From the NCBI GenBank assembly GCA_019084245.1, contig JAHRFE010000015.1:124001-188000 (forward strand): a stretch of 64,000 nucleotides of DNA, in the 5' to 3' direction. The notes beneath the pieces were generated by a model, which was not told the origin of the DNA, made no database searches, and was given only the letters and a program-made list of their open reading frames with translations. The DNA is from Hoeflea sp. Its GTDB lineage: Bacteria > Pseudomonadota > Alphaproteobacteria > Rhizobiales > Rhizobiaceae. Below, in pieces: positions 53,378 through 62,381 of the stretch. Both the position numbers and the translations under genes were made by a program. How positions within the stretch are numbered: position 1 is the first letter of the stretch; every line of letters starts with the position of its first letter.

Positions 53378-54115
53378 CTAAACCCCGATCCGTCCGAATC
53401 CCGGCAGCTTGATCCCGGGGCGGGCGATGTCGAGGCCGAACACCAGTCCGCCCAAACGGATCTCGACGCCGTGCAGCACGCCAAGGCCCAGACCGGCATA
53501 GCCGCCGAGCGAGATTTCGAGATTGCGCCAGTCGGGCGTGAGCGTCACCACCTCATCCCAGGGCCGGTAGTCGCGTCCCACAGCCTCGGGCGGCAGCGCG
53601 ATGCCAAGCTCGGGGACTTTTCTGAGCACGTGGGCGACGAAGGAGTTCGAGTTCGGACCCGGCCAGATATTGTAGTCGCCGCGCCCGGTATGGGGATAAT
53701 CGGTCACGGCCGCCTCGATCCGCGGGATCAGCCTTGCTGCCTCGTCGCCGTGCAGGGCAAGCAGGATGTCTGGCTTGTTGGAATACCAGCGCCCGTCTGC
53801 GGCATAGGCGTTGACCCGGATCGGACTGCCCCAGCCGACCTTGTCATAACGCGTGTAGCGGTCGCTGCCGGCGTCCTTGGTGACGACCCAGCTGTGGACC
53901 GCGAGCGCGCCTTTGAGACCTCCGGTTCGCGCCGCCATGACATAGATCGCGGCAGTCATGTCGTCGGATGCGCCGGGCAGCAGTCCGGACGACGACCAGT
54001 CGGCATTGCGCCATGAGCCGGGCTGCGAGCCAGCGGCCTGCACGCCAAGCGAGGCCAGCGACGGCGTCACGAAACACAAAAATACGAACAGGATGAATCT
54101 TTTCAAGCGCGGCAA
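53378..54115 (-). CDS. DUF3750 family protein
   Basis: A 245-residue protein with an N-terminal hydrophobic segment (about residues 5-28), then a mature domain typical of DUF3750: HSWVVTKDAGSDRYTRYDKVGWG (about 74-96), the NIWPGPNSNSFVAHVLR stretch (about 150-166), and PPEAVGRDYRP. An N-S-N-S/F pattern and a conserved His hint at a papain-like or amidase-type fold, but function is not established. The start is a TTG at 54115 because an in-frame stop lies two codons upstream; this choice is weak. Confidence 0.8.
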   Translation of the reverse strand: MPRLKRFILFVFLCFVTPSLASLGVQAAGSQPGSWRNADWSSSGLLPGASDDMTAAIYVMAARTGGLKGALAVHSWVVTKDAGSDRYTRYDKVGWGSPIRVNAYAADGRWYSNKPDILLALHGDEAARLIPRIEAAVTDYPHTGRGDYNIWPGPNSNSFVAHVLRKVPELGIALPPEAVGRDYRPWDEVVTLTPDWRNLEISLGGYAGLGLGVLHGVEIRLGGLVFGLDIARPGIKLPGFGRIGV

Positions 54116-54193
54116 AGCTCATTCACGGGGTTGGGATCTACGCATGTAATCAGCGGGATGCGGCCAGAATACGGCGACGGGATATCAGCGGAT

Positions 54194-55105
54194 TTACACC
54201 GGATGTCGCGGGGCAAGCGTCCGTGCTGCCTTCCTGTGCGAGGACAATCGCCACAGGGAATGGCTCACGAGAGCCACCACGATGATCGCCCCGCCCACGA
54301 GCCCGAGCGGCGTCGGCGCCTCGGCGAAGATCATCCAGACCCAGACCGGCGCGAGGATCGTCTCGAGCAGATAGAACATCGCCACCTCCGGCCCGGAGAG
54401 ATATCTCGGACCGGTGGCAAGGCACCAGAAGGCGATCGGGATGATGATCAGCCCGTTGAGCACCAGCCAGACAGGGTCGCCCAAGACGAGCCCTGAGGGC
54501 CCTCCGACCATCGCGAGCCCGATCATCGACGGCACGATGGCCGCAAACAACGGCGCAAATCCCATGTCGACGCGCGCCTTGCGGCTGGCGGTGATCGCGC
54601 CGGCGAGGATGAAGCTCGAGGCGAGCGCCAGCAAATCCCCGGTCAGGTTGCCGGCTTTCAGGCCATCAAAGACGATCAGCGAGACGCCGAGGATCATCAC
54701 GATCATCGCCGCGAAGGTTTGCGGCAAGGGGCTTTCACCGGTCAGCCACCAGGCAAGCAGGGCGGAAAACATCGGATTGAACGCCAGGATGAACACGAGA
54801 TTGGCTGTGGATGTGTTGAACACCGCCAGCATGAAGGTGATCGAGGCGAGGCCGTAGAGCGTGACCACCAGAAGCCCGGCCTTGCCCGGAATGATCGGAA
54901 TGGTCCGCTTGAGCGCAAACCGGATAAAGCTCCAGGCGACGATGGCGGCCAGGAAGGTAAGCGCGCTGCGGACAGCCAGCGCCGACCATGCGTCGCTCTC
55001 CGCGAGCCGGATCAGCGGGATATCCACCGTCAGCGTCAGCCCGCCAATCGCGGTGATCGCCAGACCCTTCCGGTGGTCGGCCGCCTGTTGAAGATGATCC
55101 TGCAT
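54194..55105 (-). CDS. EamA family (drug/metabolite) transporter
   Basis: Inner-membrane carrier with ten predicted helices in two EamA repeats (about residues 15-145 and 160-290) within 303 residues. The helices are recognisable around LVFILAFNPMFSALLAWWLTGE and AMFYLLETILAPVWVWMIFAEAPTP, the classical end of each repeat. Substrates in this superfamily range from amino acids to nucleotide sugars and drugs; none is indicated here. It is separated by 82 bases from bpt. Confidence 0.9.
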   Translation of the reverse strand: MQDHLQQAADHRKGLAITAIGGLTLTVDIPLIRLAESDAWSALAVRSALTFLAAIVAWSFIRFALKRTIPIIPGKAGLLVVTLYGLASITFMLAVFNTSTANLVFILAFNPMFSALLAWWLTGESPLPQTFAAMIVMILGVSLIVFDGLKAGNLTGDLLALASSFILAGAITASRKARVDMGFAPLFAAIVPSMIGLAMVGGPSGLVLGDPVWLVLNGLIIIPIAFWCLATGPRYLSGPEVAMFYLLETILAPVWVWMIFAEAPTPLGLVGGAIIVVALVSHSLWRLSSHRKAARTLAPRHPV

Positions 55106-55187
55106 GAAAGGCGGCCTTGCTGGGAATGATGGGTTGGGGCGACGCTGGAAGGGGTCGGGAGATATTCAGGGAAGGGGCGGGCGTTCG

Positions 55188-55934
55188 CTACGGCTCGAAG
55201 CGTTGCCAGCCCTGCGCCATCAGGTGCTCCTGCGGCAGGAAGCGCGTCTTGTATTCCATCTTGCGCGAACCCTTGACCCAGTAGCCGAGATAGACATGTG
55301 GCAGGCCAAGCGCCTTGGCGCGGGCGATGTGATCAAGAATCATGTGGGTGCCGAGCGACCGGGCGGTCTCCTCGGGCTTGTAGAAGGAATAGACCATCGA
55401 CAGGCCGTCGCCCATCCAGTCGGTCAGCGCAGCCGCGATCAGTTCCCCGACCGGGGTTTCCTGCAGCCCGTCGCCTTCTGTCTTCCTGCGGTACTCGATG
55501 ATGCGGGTGTCGACATGGGAGTCCTCCACCATCATCGCATAGTCGCCGATGCTCATGTCGGCCATGCCGCCGCGCTGGTGGCGGCTGTCGAGGTAGCTGC
55601 GAAAAAGCTTGAACTGCTCGCTTGACGGCTCGGCCCGGTATTCGGTGGCGACAAGGTCGCTGTTGAGGGCCATGTTGCGTCGCATCGACTTCGTTGGCTT
55701 GAATTCACCAGCCAGGATCCGCACGGAGATGCAGGCGCGGCAGGTTTCGCAAGCCGGACGATAGGCAATATTCTGCGACCGCCGGAACCCGCCTTGCGTC
55801 AGGAGATCATTCAGTTCCGGCGCCTTGTCACCCACCAGATGGGTAAAGACCTTCCGCTCCCCCTGGCCCTCGAGATAGGGACATGGCGAGGGCGCGGTCA
55901 GGAAGAACTGCGGAGAATTGACGGGTTGGTTCAT
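55188..55934 (-). CDS. bpt: Aspartate/glutamate leucyltransferase (Bpt)
   Basis: Adds Leu from Leu-tRNA to proteins with N-terminal Asp or Glu, making them N-degron substrates for ClpS/ClpAP. The 248 residues contain the family's Cys cluster (CPYL and [12 protein letters not shown], about 20-75), followed by [21 protein letters not shown] and the C-terminal [10 protein letters not shown]-like segment ([19 protein letters not shown]). Starting at ATG 55934 ([15 protein letters not shown]) fits rhizobial homologues; the ATG at 55937 is equally possible. It lies 22 bases after the SLC13 gene. Confidence 0.93.
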   Translation of the reverse strand: MNQPVNSPQFFLTAPSPCPYLEGQGERKVFTHLVGDKAPELNDLLTQGGFRRSQNIAYRPACETCRACISVRILAGEFKPTKSMRRNMALNSDLVATEYRAEPSSEQFKLFRSYLDSRHQRGGMADMSIGDYAMMVEDSHVDTRIIEYRRKTEGDGLQETPVGELIAAALTDWMGDGLSMVYSFYKPEETARSLGTHMILDHIARAKALGLPHVYLGYWVKGSRKMEYKTRFLPQEHLMAQGWQRFEP

Positions 55935-55956
55935 CATGCCTTGGGTTCGAAGCGGT

Positions 55957-57777
55957 TCAAAGTCCGTAATACCATGGCGCAAGCAGCGAAAAGGTCAACC
56001 AGATGATAAGCACAAGCGGCGTCCCTGCACGCAGAAAATCGCTGAAACGGTAGTGGCCGGGGCCCATCACCAGCAAATTGGTCTGATATCCGATCGGTGT
56101 GGCGAAGGACGAGTTGGCGGCAAAGATCACCGCCGCGATGAACGGTTCCGGCGGCACGCCCATGCCCTTGGCGATTCCAAGCGCGATCGGCGTGAACAGC
56201 ACCGCGGTGGCGTTGTTGGACAGAATGTTGGTCAATATCGCCATCACCAGGAACAGCCCAGACAGAATCACGCCCGCTGACGCGCCCTCCATCAGGCTGA
56301 GCGCGCTTGACGCGATCAGCGCAGCACCGCCGGTAGTCTCAAGCGCTGTCGCCAGCGCCACCGAGGAGCCGACCAGCAGGAAGATCTGCCGGTCGAAGGC
56401 GCGCGCTGCCTGCAGGATCGACAGGCATCCGGTGAGCAGCATCAGCACCGCGCCGCAGACCGCCGCCACCACGATCGGCAGCAGCGAGAAGGCCGATAGC
56501 ACGACAATGGCTGCAAAGATCGCCACCGCGATGCGGGCCTTGCGCGATTGCGGCACGGCTTCGGCGGAGTACTCAAGCAGCAAAAGGTCATGATTGCCCC
56601 TCAACTGCGCGATCGCTTCCATCGGGCCGCCGATCAGCAGCGTGTCGCCGGGTTCAAGCCGTATGTCGGACATCGCCGAGCGCGCCATGCGGCTCTTGCG
56701 CTGCACGCCGAGAACCGAAATGCCGAATTGCGGCCTGAGGCCGGAGAGCTGGATGGTGCGCCCGGCATAGCGCGATCCGGGCGAGATCACCGCCTCGGCA
56801 AGATGGTAGTCCGGGCCGGGCGGCGGGTCCTTCGACGTGTCCTCGACCGGTCCGTCATCGGCTTTCAGTCCGGCGCGCCCGCGCGACAGCGCCTTGGAGA
56901 AGGCCCGCCGTGTTCCGCTCACCACCAGAGTGTCGCCGGCTGAGAGCGTCAGATCCTCGAATGGCGGCAGAACCGGAATGTCGCGGCGCTGCAGCAATCT
57001 CAAGGTCAGATCGCCCAGGCCCGGAAACATGCCGGCCTTGGCCGAGATGCCGACAAAGGGGTGATCCCGGGTGAGCGTGATTTCGCCGATGAACTGCGCC
57101 CCGGACTTGGCGCCGGCCGAAAGTTGGGCCTCGCGTTCCGGCAGGATCCGCGGAAGCACGCCCAGCACATAGACGCCGCCGACAAGCGCCAGGATCACGC
57201 CCATCCCGGTGATGTCGAAAAACCCGACCTCGTGGCCATAGTCCCGCGCCACGCCCGCAACCAGCAGGTTGGTCGACGACCCGATCAGCGTGGTCATGCC
57301 GCCCAGGATCGTGATGAAGGACAGCGGGATGAACACCCGGCTGGCCGAAATCGACCGTTGCGCGGCAATCACCACAAGGATCGGGATGAAGATCACCACA
57401 ACGGGCGTGTTGTTGAGGAATGCCGAGATCACGGCGGCGCCAACGAGGATGAACAGGATCGGCCGGAAGGTCGACGATCCGCCCATCTTCCCCAGCCTGC
57501 GCGCCGGCGCCTCCATGGCGTCGGTGGCGAACAACCCCTGGCCGACGATCAGCAGCGCGATCACGGTGATCAAAGCCGGGTTGGAAAACCCGGCCAGCAG
57601 CCGTTCCGCACTCAAGATTTCGGCACCCGCGCCGGAATACGGCACCGCGCCGAAAAGGATCAGGATGGCCGCAAGCGAAACCAGCGATACCGTCTCCATC
57701 GCCCAGCGTTCCGACGCATAGGCGATGATGGTTGCCCCGATAATGACGAAGGTGGCGACGAGATGAAGTTCGGGCAT
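55957..57777 (-). CDS. SLC13/DASS-type anion permease with two RCK_C domains
   Basis: Inner-membrane permease with about ten helices, interrupted by two cytosolic TrkA-C (RCK_C) domains (about residues 205-290 and 305-390). The N-terminal helices include [17 protein letters not shown] and [12 protein letters not shown]; the C-terminal half repeats the pattern with [18 protein letters not shown] and [12 protein letters not shown]. These S-S-T-N / Q-T-N-type loops are the substrate and Na+ sites of DASS carriers. It may import sulfate or dicarboxylates; the RCK_C domains suggest ligand control. 606 residues; start at ATG 57777. Confidence 0.9.
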   Translation of the reverse strand: MPELHLVATFVIIGATIIAYASERWAMETVSLVSLAAILILFGAVPYSGAGAEILSAERLLAGFSNPALITVIALLIVGQGLFATDAMEAPARRLGKMGGSSTFRPILFILVGAAVISAFLNNTPVVVIFIPILVVIAAQRSISASRVFIPLSFITILGGMTTLIGSSTNLLVAGVARDYGHEVGFFDITGMGVILALVGGVYVLGVLPRILPEREAQLSAGAKSGAQFIGEITLTRDHPFVGISAKAGMFPGLGDLTLRLLQRRDIPVLPPFEDLTLSAGDTLVVSGTRRAFSKALSRGRAGLKADDGPVEDTSKDPPPGPDYHLAEAVISPGSRYAGRTIQLSGLRPQFGISVLGVQRKSRMARSAMSDIRLEPGDTLLIGGPMEAIAQLRGNHDLLLLEYSAEAVPQSRKARIAVAIFAAIVVLSAFSLLPIVVAAVCGAVLMLLTGCLSILQAARAFDRQIFLLVGSSVALATALETTGGAALIASSALSLMEGASAGVILSGLFLVMAILTNILSNNATAVLFTPIALGIAKGMGVPPEPFIAAVIFAANSSFATPIGYQTNLLVMGPGHYRFSDFLRAGTPLVLIIWLTFSLLAPWYYGL

Positions 57778-58001
57778 GTATGCGTGGCGACCCCATGGCA
57801 CGGAATTGTCGCTACTTTACAGTGCAGCCGGCTCTCGCGCCTAGGACGAAATTTCCCGCGAGATCAATTGCCGCGCAATGCCCGGAGCAATCCGTGCCGA
57901 AACGGGGATTTTGAATCCGGCTTTGGGGTGGGGCAGCCTTTGATGAGCAGAGCGCTCGACAAATGCGGGTGACAGGCGCGAAAGGGAGGCGGAGGAAAAA
58001 C

Positions 58002-58472
58002 CTATCCCCGCACCACCACCGTGCCGAGCAGCCAGTCGTGAACCGTCTGCTTGCGGTTCAGCACCAGGGTGGCGAGCAGGATGAAGGGGGTCAGGATGGC
58101 GTTCAAGGCCCAGAACAAGACGCCATGGACGACAGCCAGCATGAAATCGACCGGGCGGCCATCAAGGCGGGCGACGCGGATGCCCATCATCCGCATGCCC
58201 GGCGTGGCCTGGTTCGGCCCGCCCATCGACATTCCGATATAGGGGATGGCCACCAGCAGGAACAGGATCGGGTAGAGGAAGAAGCCGAGACCCAGGGTGA
58301 AGATGCCGATGAAGAAGATCAGCACCGCCACCGGCACGCACAGCGCCAGCACGATGGCGTAATCGATGAAGAACGCCAGCACGCGCTTGGTGCGCACGCC
58401 GTCATAGAGCGCGATGTCGTCATAGGCGCTGATTGCGGGGTCGCTGGCGCTGTCTGGGAACGGTCGGCTCAT
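58002..58472 (-). CDS. RDD family membrane protein
   Basis: Small inner-membrane protein of 156 residues with three helices and the RDD signature (KRVLAFFIDYAIVL, Arg and Asp in the first helix; GGPNQATPGMRMMGIRV; NRKQTVHDWLLGTVVV at the end). RDD proteins have no agreed function; some act in ion homeostasis. It is isolated: 224 bases from the SLC13 start and about 400 from hemB. Confidence 0.9.
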   Translation of the reverse strand: MSRPFPDSASDPAISAYDDIALYDGVRTKRVLAFFIDYAIVLALCVPVAVLIFFIGIFTLGLGFFLYPILFLLVAIPYIGMSMGGPNQATPGMRMMGIRVARLDGRPVDFMLAVVHGVLFWALNAILTPFILLATLVLNRKQTVHDWLLGTVVVRG

Positions 58473-58871
58473 CGGTCTCTCCTGTCGCGGGGCGCGGACA
58501 AATTTGCCGCGTCAGAATAGATGTAGGTAGTCGCACACCGCGCTTAAAGGGGTTTGGCTCGGTTTTGGATGTGATTTGGCACGGTATTGGCTGGGTTTAG
58601 AAAGGTTTAGGCAGGTGGCGCCGGCGTTGACCACGTCACAGGCGAAATCGAACGGCGTGCCGACCTCTCTCCTTCCGTCATGCCGGGCTTGACCCGGCAA
58701 CCAGCAGGCGAGCGTCCGCGAGCCGGGGGACTCCGTCATTCTCAAATCTGCCGGCGTGGCTCCAAGAGTCTCTCACCGCGCCGACGCGCGGTTGGCTGGA
58801 TCCCGGCGCGGGGGCCGGGATGACGGAAATCGAATTGGTCCGCCGGTGCTGGAGTTTGCGTCAGCCCCCCC
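58473..58871. other. Intergenic region between RDD gene and hemB
   Basis: This 399-base gap holds the RDD promoter at the left, an AT-richer stretch with direct GGTTT-type runs (about 58545-58615), and the REP-like element 58673-58828 next to the hemB stop. No gene is apparent. Confidence 0.6.
58673..58828. repeat. REP-like element with long inverted ends
   Basis: Ends TTCCGTCATGCCGG (58673-58686) and CCGGGATGACGGAA (58815-58828) are inverted with one mismatch. The interior has the shorter hairpin GCCGGGC-TTGA-CCCGGC-type (58682-58698) and a GGATCCCGGCGCGGG segment. This resembles the CCGTCATNCCGGGCTTGACCCGG palindromes widespread in alphaproteobacterial intergenic DNA. It could end hemB transcription. 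Confidence 0.75.
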
Positions 58872-59927
58872 TCAGCCTTGGCCCTTGGCGATGAGCCTTG
58901 CCGCTTCCGGGGCGAAATAGGTGAGGATGCCGTCGCAGCCGGCGCGTTTGAAGGCCAAGAGCGTCTCCATCATGATCCGCTCGCCGTCGATATAGCCTGC
59001 GGCGGCTCCTGCCTTGATCATCGAATATTCGCCCGACACCTGGTAGGCGAAGGTGGGCAGGCCGTAGGTGTCTTTGAGCGCCCGGCAGATGTCGAGATAG
59101 GGCAGGCCCGGCTTGACCATCAGCATGTCCGCGCCTTCCTCGACATCGAGGCCTGCGTCACGAACCGCTTCCATGGCGTTGGACGGGTCGAGGTAATAGG
59201 TGCGCTTGTCGCCCTTGAGCAGCCCGGAGGTGCCGATCGCCTCGCGGTAGGGGCCGTAGCAGGCCGAGGCGAACTTGGTCGCATAGGACATGATCGCCAC
59301 ATTGTGATGTCCGGCCGCATCCAGCGCCCGGCGGATCGCGCCGATGCGTCCGTCCATCATGTCCGACGGCGAGATGATGTCGGCGCCGGCGTCGGCCTGG
59401 TGCACGGCGGCGGCGGCGATGGCGCGCACCGTCTCGTCATTGACGATCTCGCCGTCCCGCAGGATTCCGTCATGGCCATGGTCGGTGAAGGGATCGAGCG
59501 CCACATCTGTGATAACGCCGATCTCGGGCACCGACTGCTTGATGGCGCGGGTGGCCCGGTTGATCAGGTTTTCCGGATCAAGCGCATGCGAGCCGGTCTG
59601 GTCGCGCTTTTCCATTTCCACATTGGGGAAGGTGGCAAGGGCCGGAATGCCGAGATCGGCCGCCATTCTGGCTGCTTCCACCGCCTTGTCGACGCTCATC
59701 CGGTTGACGCCTGGCATGGCGTCGATCGGTTCGCTGATATTGGTGCCGGGAATGATGAAAATCGGCCAGATCAGGTCATCCACCGTGAGCCGGGTCTCGC
59801 GCACGAGCCGGCGCGACCAGTCTGCCACGCGGGTGCGGCGCATGCGCCGGTGTCCGGTGATCTCGTCGATATCGCATGCCGCAGCCGCCGCCAGCCCTGC
59901 CGCGGTGTTCTTCGTCGTCTCGCCCAT
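58872..59927 (-). CDS. hemB: Delta-aminolevulinic acid dehydratase (porphobilinogen synthase)
   Basis: Condenses two 5-aminolevulinate molecules to porphobilinogen in haem synthesis. The 351 residues include both Schiff-base lysines: one in MSYATKFASACYGPYR and one in MLMVKPGLPYLD. The metal region reads VALDPFTDHGHDG, with Ala/Asp/Asp in place of the three Cys of zinc enzymes, so this is the Mg/K-dependent form typical of alphaproteobacteria. The N-terminus extends about 30 residues beyond the core. It is divergent from DUF6163-ldtR; a 30-bp tandem repeat lies in between. Confidence 0.96.
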   Translation of the reverse strand: MGETTKNTAAGLAAAAACDIDEITGHRRMRRTRVADWSRRLVRETRLTVDDLIWPIFIIPGTNISEPIDAMPGVNRMSVDKAVEAARMAADLGIPALATFPNVEMEKRDQTGSHALDPENLINRATRAIKQSVPEIGVITDVALDPFTDHGHDGILRDGEIVNDETVRAIAAAAVHQADAGADIISPSDMMDGRIGAIRRALDAAGHHNVAIMSYATKFASACYGPYREAIGTSGLLKGDKRTYYLDPSNAMEAVRDAGLDVEEGADMLMVKPGLPYLDICRALKDTYGLPTFAYQVSGEYSMIKAGAAAGYIDGERIMMETLLAFKRAGCDGILTYFAPEAARLIAKGQG

Positions 59928-60255
59928 ATGTCCGTTTCCTCAGCTTCAGCCGCGCGCCGACAGCGCCCGCAATGTATCAACCGGTTAGACCGCAACCGGG
60001 CCCCCGCGGTCAAGAAGCAGGTGCGCGCGGACATCAATTCCGGCGCGGTGGTGCGCCAAAGGCCTTTGATCGGGCCCGGGCTTGCGTCGCACACCATCGA
60101 TTGGGCCGGGCTTGCGTCGCACACCATCGATTGGGCCGGGCTTGCGTCGCAAGCCATCGATTGGGCCGGGCTTGCGTCGCAAGCCATCGATTGGGTATGA
60201 GTGCGCTTTGAGGATCGGCGCTCCCGGCGGGCGCCATGACAAGGACTCCGCAACG
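59928..60255. other. Divergent intergenic region hemB / DUF6163
   Basis: This 328-base gap must contain promoters for hemB and the DUF6163 gene. Its central feature is the four-copy 30-bp tandem repeat. I see no clear promoter boxes outside it. Confidence 0.6.
60076..60195. repeat. Tandem repeat, four copies of a 30-bp unit
   Basis: Units at 60076-60105, 60106-60135, 60136-60165 and 60166-60195 share CCGGGCTTGCGTCGC followed by ACACC (units 1-2) or AAGCC (units 3-4), then ATCGATTGGG. There is no other variation. Block arrangement of the two variants and near-perfect identity indicate recent tandem duplication. The unit is not spacer-separated, so it is not CRISPR. Confidence 0.95.
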
Positions 60256-60702
60256 ATGGCAATCCTGCAGATCGGCACCGCGCCCGAAGCCGGCACTGGC
60301 GCGCTGGAAGCGAGCTTCCGGCTGTTCATGCGGCTGGTGGCGCTGAGCTGCCTTGTTGCCGGGCTGCAATACTGGGGGCGGCTGATCGGCCTGTCTGACG
60401 GCGGCATGTCCCGGTTCGACCTGATCCCGTCCTATTGGCAGTTCGCCTCCGCAGCGCTTTCGGTGCTGCTTCCGGTGGCTGCCGTCGGTCTGTGGATGCA
60501 GGTGTCCTGGGGACCTGTGATCTGGGTGGTCGCGGCAGGCTCCGAGATCGTCATGCACAAGGGCTTTCCGCTCTGGTACGGCGAGCGCCCATTGCTGGTC
60601 ATCGCCCATGTTGTCGTGATCTCGGTCTATATCGGTTTTCGCGCCGCCCTTTTCATCAAGCGCAGGCAGGATGCGAGACTGGTAAGGACTGATTCACTGT
60701 AA
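60256..60702 (+). CDS. DUF6163 family membrane protein
   Basis: A 148-residue protein with four predicted helices (about 30-50, 65-88, 92-110, 118-140) and a short polar start (AILQIGTAPEAGTGALEASF). Its position immediately before ldtR in rhizobia supports assignment to DUF6163; function is unknown but the neighbourhood suggests an envelope role. ATG at 60256 is chosen; the frame is open upstream through the tandem repeat, which would add a repetitive N-terminus and is rejected. ldtR starts 125 bases downstream. Confidence 0.82.
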   Translation: MAILQIGTAPEAGTGALEASFRLFMRLVALSCLVAGLQYWGRLIGLSDGGMSRFDLIPSYWQFASAALSVLLPVAAVGLWMQVSWGPVIWVVAAGSEIVMHKGFPLWYGERPLLVIAHVVVISVYIGFRAALFIKRRQDARLVRTDSL

Positions 60703-60827
60703 TGCGCGGTGTGCCGAAGGTAACACGCTGTTAAGCTTGCAGTTTAAGTAGAATTTTAGGCGTATTCGATAGGGTCTGTCTCAAGGCGGGAACAAAAGCC
60801 GCTACCACAAACAGTGAGGCAGTCATC

Positions 60828-61352
60828 ATGTCGTATACAAATTCCGCGCTTGCATCCGCGCGAAACGCAGCTCCGGCAAACGACGAGTCCGAAGGTCTGC
60901 GCGATCTCTATCTGGAATCGCTGCAACTGGTCGAACGGCTTCATCGCCGTCTGCTTGATGTCATCAAGGATGAGTTCGACCGCGCCAGCCGCACCGATAT
61001 CAATGCTATCCAGGCGCTGCTGTTGTTCAACATCGGCAATTCCGAACTGACCGCCGGTGAATTGCGCAGCCGCGGCTATTATCTCGGCTCCAACGTCTCC
61101 TACAATCTCAAGAAGCTGGTGGATCTGGGCTACATCAATCACCAGCGCTCGCGGGTCGACCGCCGCGCGGTGCGCATCAGCCTGACCGAGCACGGCACAG
61201 AGATCGCCGAGACCGTGGCGGCGCTCTATGACCGGCACATCAATTCCATCGCCAAGGTCGGCGGCATCGGCGCCAGCGAGTTCGAGGAACTCAACAAGCT
61301 GATGCAGCGCCTTGACCGGTTCTGGAACGACCAGATCCAGTACCGGCTGTAA
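60828..61352 (+). CDS. ldtR: LdtR: MarR-family regulator of L,D-transpeptidase
   Basis: Winged-helix regulator of 174 residues, with the MarR core around NSELTAGELRSRGYYLGSNVSYNLKKLVDLGYI and the wing HQRSRVDRRAVRISLTEHG (about 75-125). In Liberibacter and Sinorhizobium LdtR activates ldtP and related cell-wall genes under osmotic stress. Here ldtP is 1 kb downstream with one opposite-strand gene between. The start ATG is preceded by a GAGGCAG-like site. A terminator follows. Confidence 0.93.
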   Translation: MSYTNSALASARNAAPANDESEGLRDLYLESLQLVERLHRRLLDVIKDEFDRASRTDINAIQALLLFNIGNSELTAGELRSRGYYLGSNVSYNLKKLVDLGYINHQRSRVDRRAVRISLTEHGTEIAETVAALYDRHINSIAKVGGIGASEFEELNKLMQRLDRFWNDQIQYRL

Positions 61353-61374
61353 AAGCAGCGGCAATTGAACACCA

Positions 61375-61410
61375 AAAGGGCGGCGGGCTTGGGCTCCGCC
61401 GCCTTTTTGG
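61375..61410 (+). terminator. Intrinsic terminator of ldtR
   Basis: Arms AAAAGGGCGGCGG (61375-61387) and CCGCCGCCTTTTT (61397-61409), with one bulged G and a T-run. Confidence 0.8.
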
Positions 61411-61437
61411 CGTTCCTTGAAGAACAAAGGGGTCCAG

Positions 61438-62238
61438 CTATTCCGCGGGACCGGCGTTGAAGCTGCCGGACCGGAGCAGGGGAACGAGCACCGGAGTCCG
61501 CGCCACATACGGGCCATAGTCTGTCCGGGACGCCATCAGATGCCGCTCCGTGAGCGGCAGGGAGACGAACCGGATGACCAGAGCCAGCACCACCGGTCCC
61601 ACAAAAGCCCACCAGAAGCCGGAAAGATCATAAGCGGCGAGCCCCATGCCGAACCAGAGCAGGATCTCGCCGAAATAATTCGGATGCCGGCTGTAGGCCC
61701 AAAGCCCGCTTGCAAGGGTCTCGCGGCCCGATTTGCCCTCACGCCGGTGGCGGTAGAGCTGCCAGTCCGCAACCGATTCGATCAACAGCCCGGCCGCAAA
61801 TACAAAAAGGCCGAATTCACCGATATGCGATAGAGACGCATTCACGGGCGCGGCGAGAAGCGCATGCACCGGGGTCGCCACGATCCAGAGGATGACCGCC
61901 TGCAGCAGGAACACCTTGTAGAGGCTCTGCCACCACCAGTGAGGGCCACCCTCGGAGCGCATCTTCGCGTAGCGCGCATCCTCGCCCGCCATCAGGCGGT
62001 GCCGCATGATCAGTTGACCCGCCAGTCGCGCCGACCAGATCGTAATGGCGGCAATCAGCAGCAATTTGACCGGCGAAGCTTCCGCCCCGAACATCAGTCC
62101 CGCCCAGCCGATCATGGCAAAACCCGGTCCCCAGTAGTAGTCCACGATGCCCGCATCCTTGAGCGGAACATGAAATAGCCATATTGCCGTGAAAGCGAGT
62201 ATGGTAAGCACGAGGCTGGTGGTGAGCAACGAATCCAT
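61438..62238 (-). CDS. DUF1295 family membrane protein (steroid 5-alpha-reductase-like)
   Basis: A 266-residue protein with about six helices. The pattern near the C-terminus, G-K-S-G-R-E-T-L, then GLWAYSRHPNYFGEILLWFG and a final RTPVLVPL, is the DUF1295/ICMT-like reductase or methyltransferase signature. Its substrate is unknown. ATG at 62238 with GAGAGA upstream. It lies between ldtR and ldtP but points the other way, breaking what would otherwise be one regulatory unit. Confidence 0.88.
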   Translation of the reverse strand: MDSLLTTSLVLTILAFTAIWLFHVPLKDAGIVDYYWGPGFAMIGWAGLMFGAEASPVKLLLIAAITIWSARLAGQLIMRHRLMAGEDARYAKMRSEGGPHWWWQSLYKVFLLQAVILWIVATPVHALLAAPVNASLSHIGEFGLFVFAAGLLIESVADWQLYRHRREGKSGRETLASGLWAYSRHPNYFGEILLWFGMGLAAYDLSGFWWAFVGPVVLALVIRFVSLPLTERHLMASRTDYGPYVARTPVLVPLLRSGSFNAGPAE

Positions 62239-62381
62239 CAGGTCTCTCTCTTGTTGTGCGCTCACGCAAAAGTGTCGCCGCAGGCTTGCAGGACCGCTTT
62301 TGGTCCGAAATTTTTAACGTTAAGAATGGTATTCAAGCAGGCCAGCCCTAACGTCAGATCAGATCGCATGGTGGATTACGC

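Noticed and set aside
60076-60195. CRISPR array
   Set aside because: The 30-bp units are directly adjacent with no spacers, and no cas genes are in the window.
60082-60255. Repetitive N-terminal extension of the DUF6163 protein read through the tandem repeat
   Set aside because: The frame is open only because the unit length is divisible by three; a conserved-looking start with hydrophobic helices begins at 60256.
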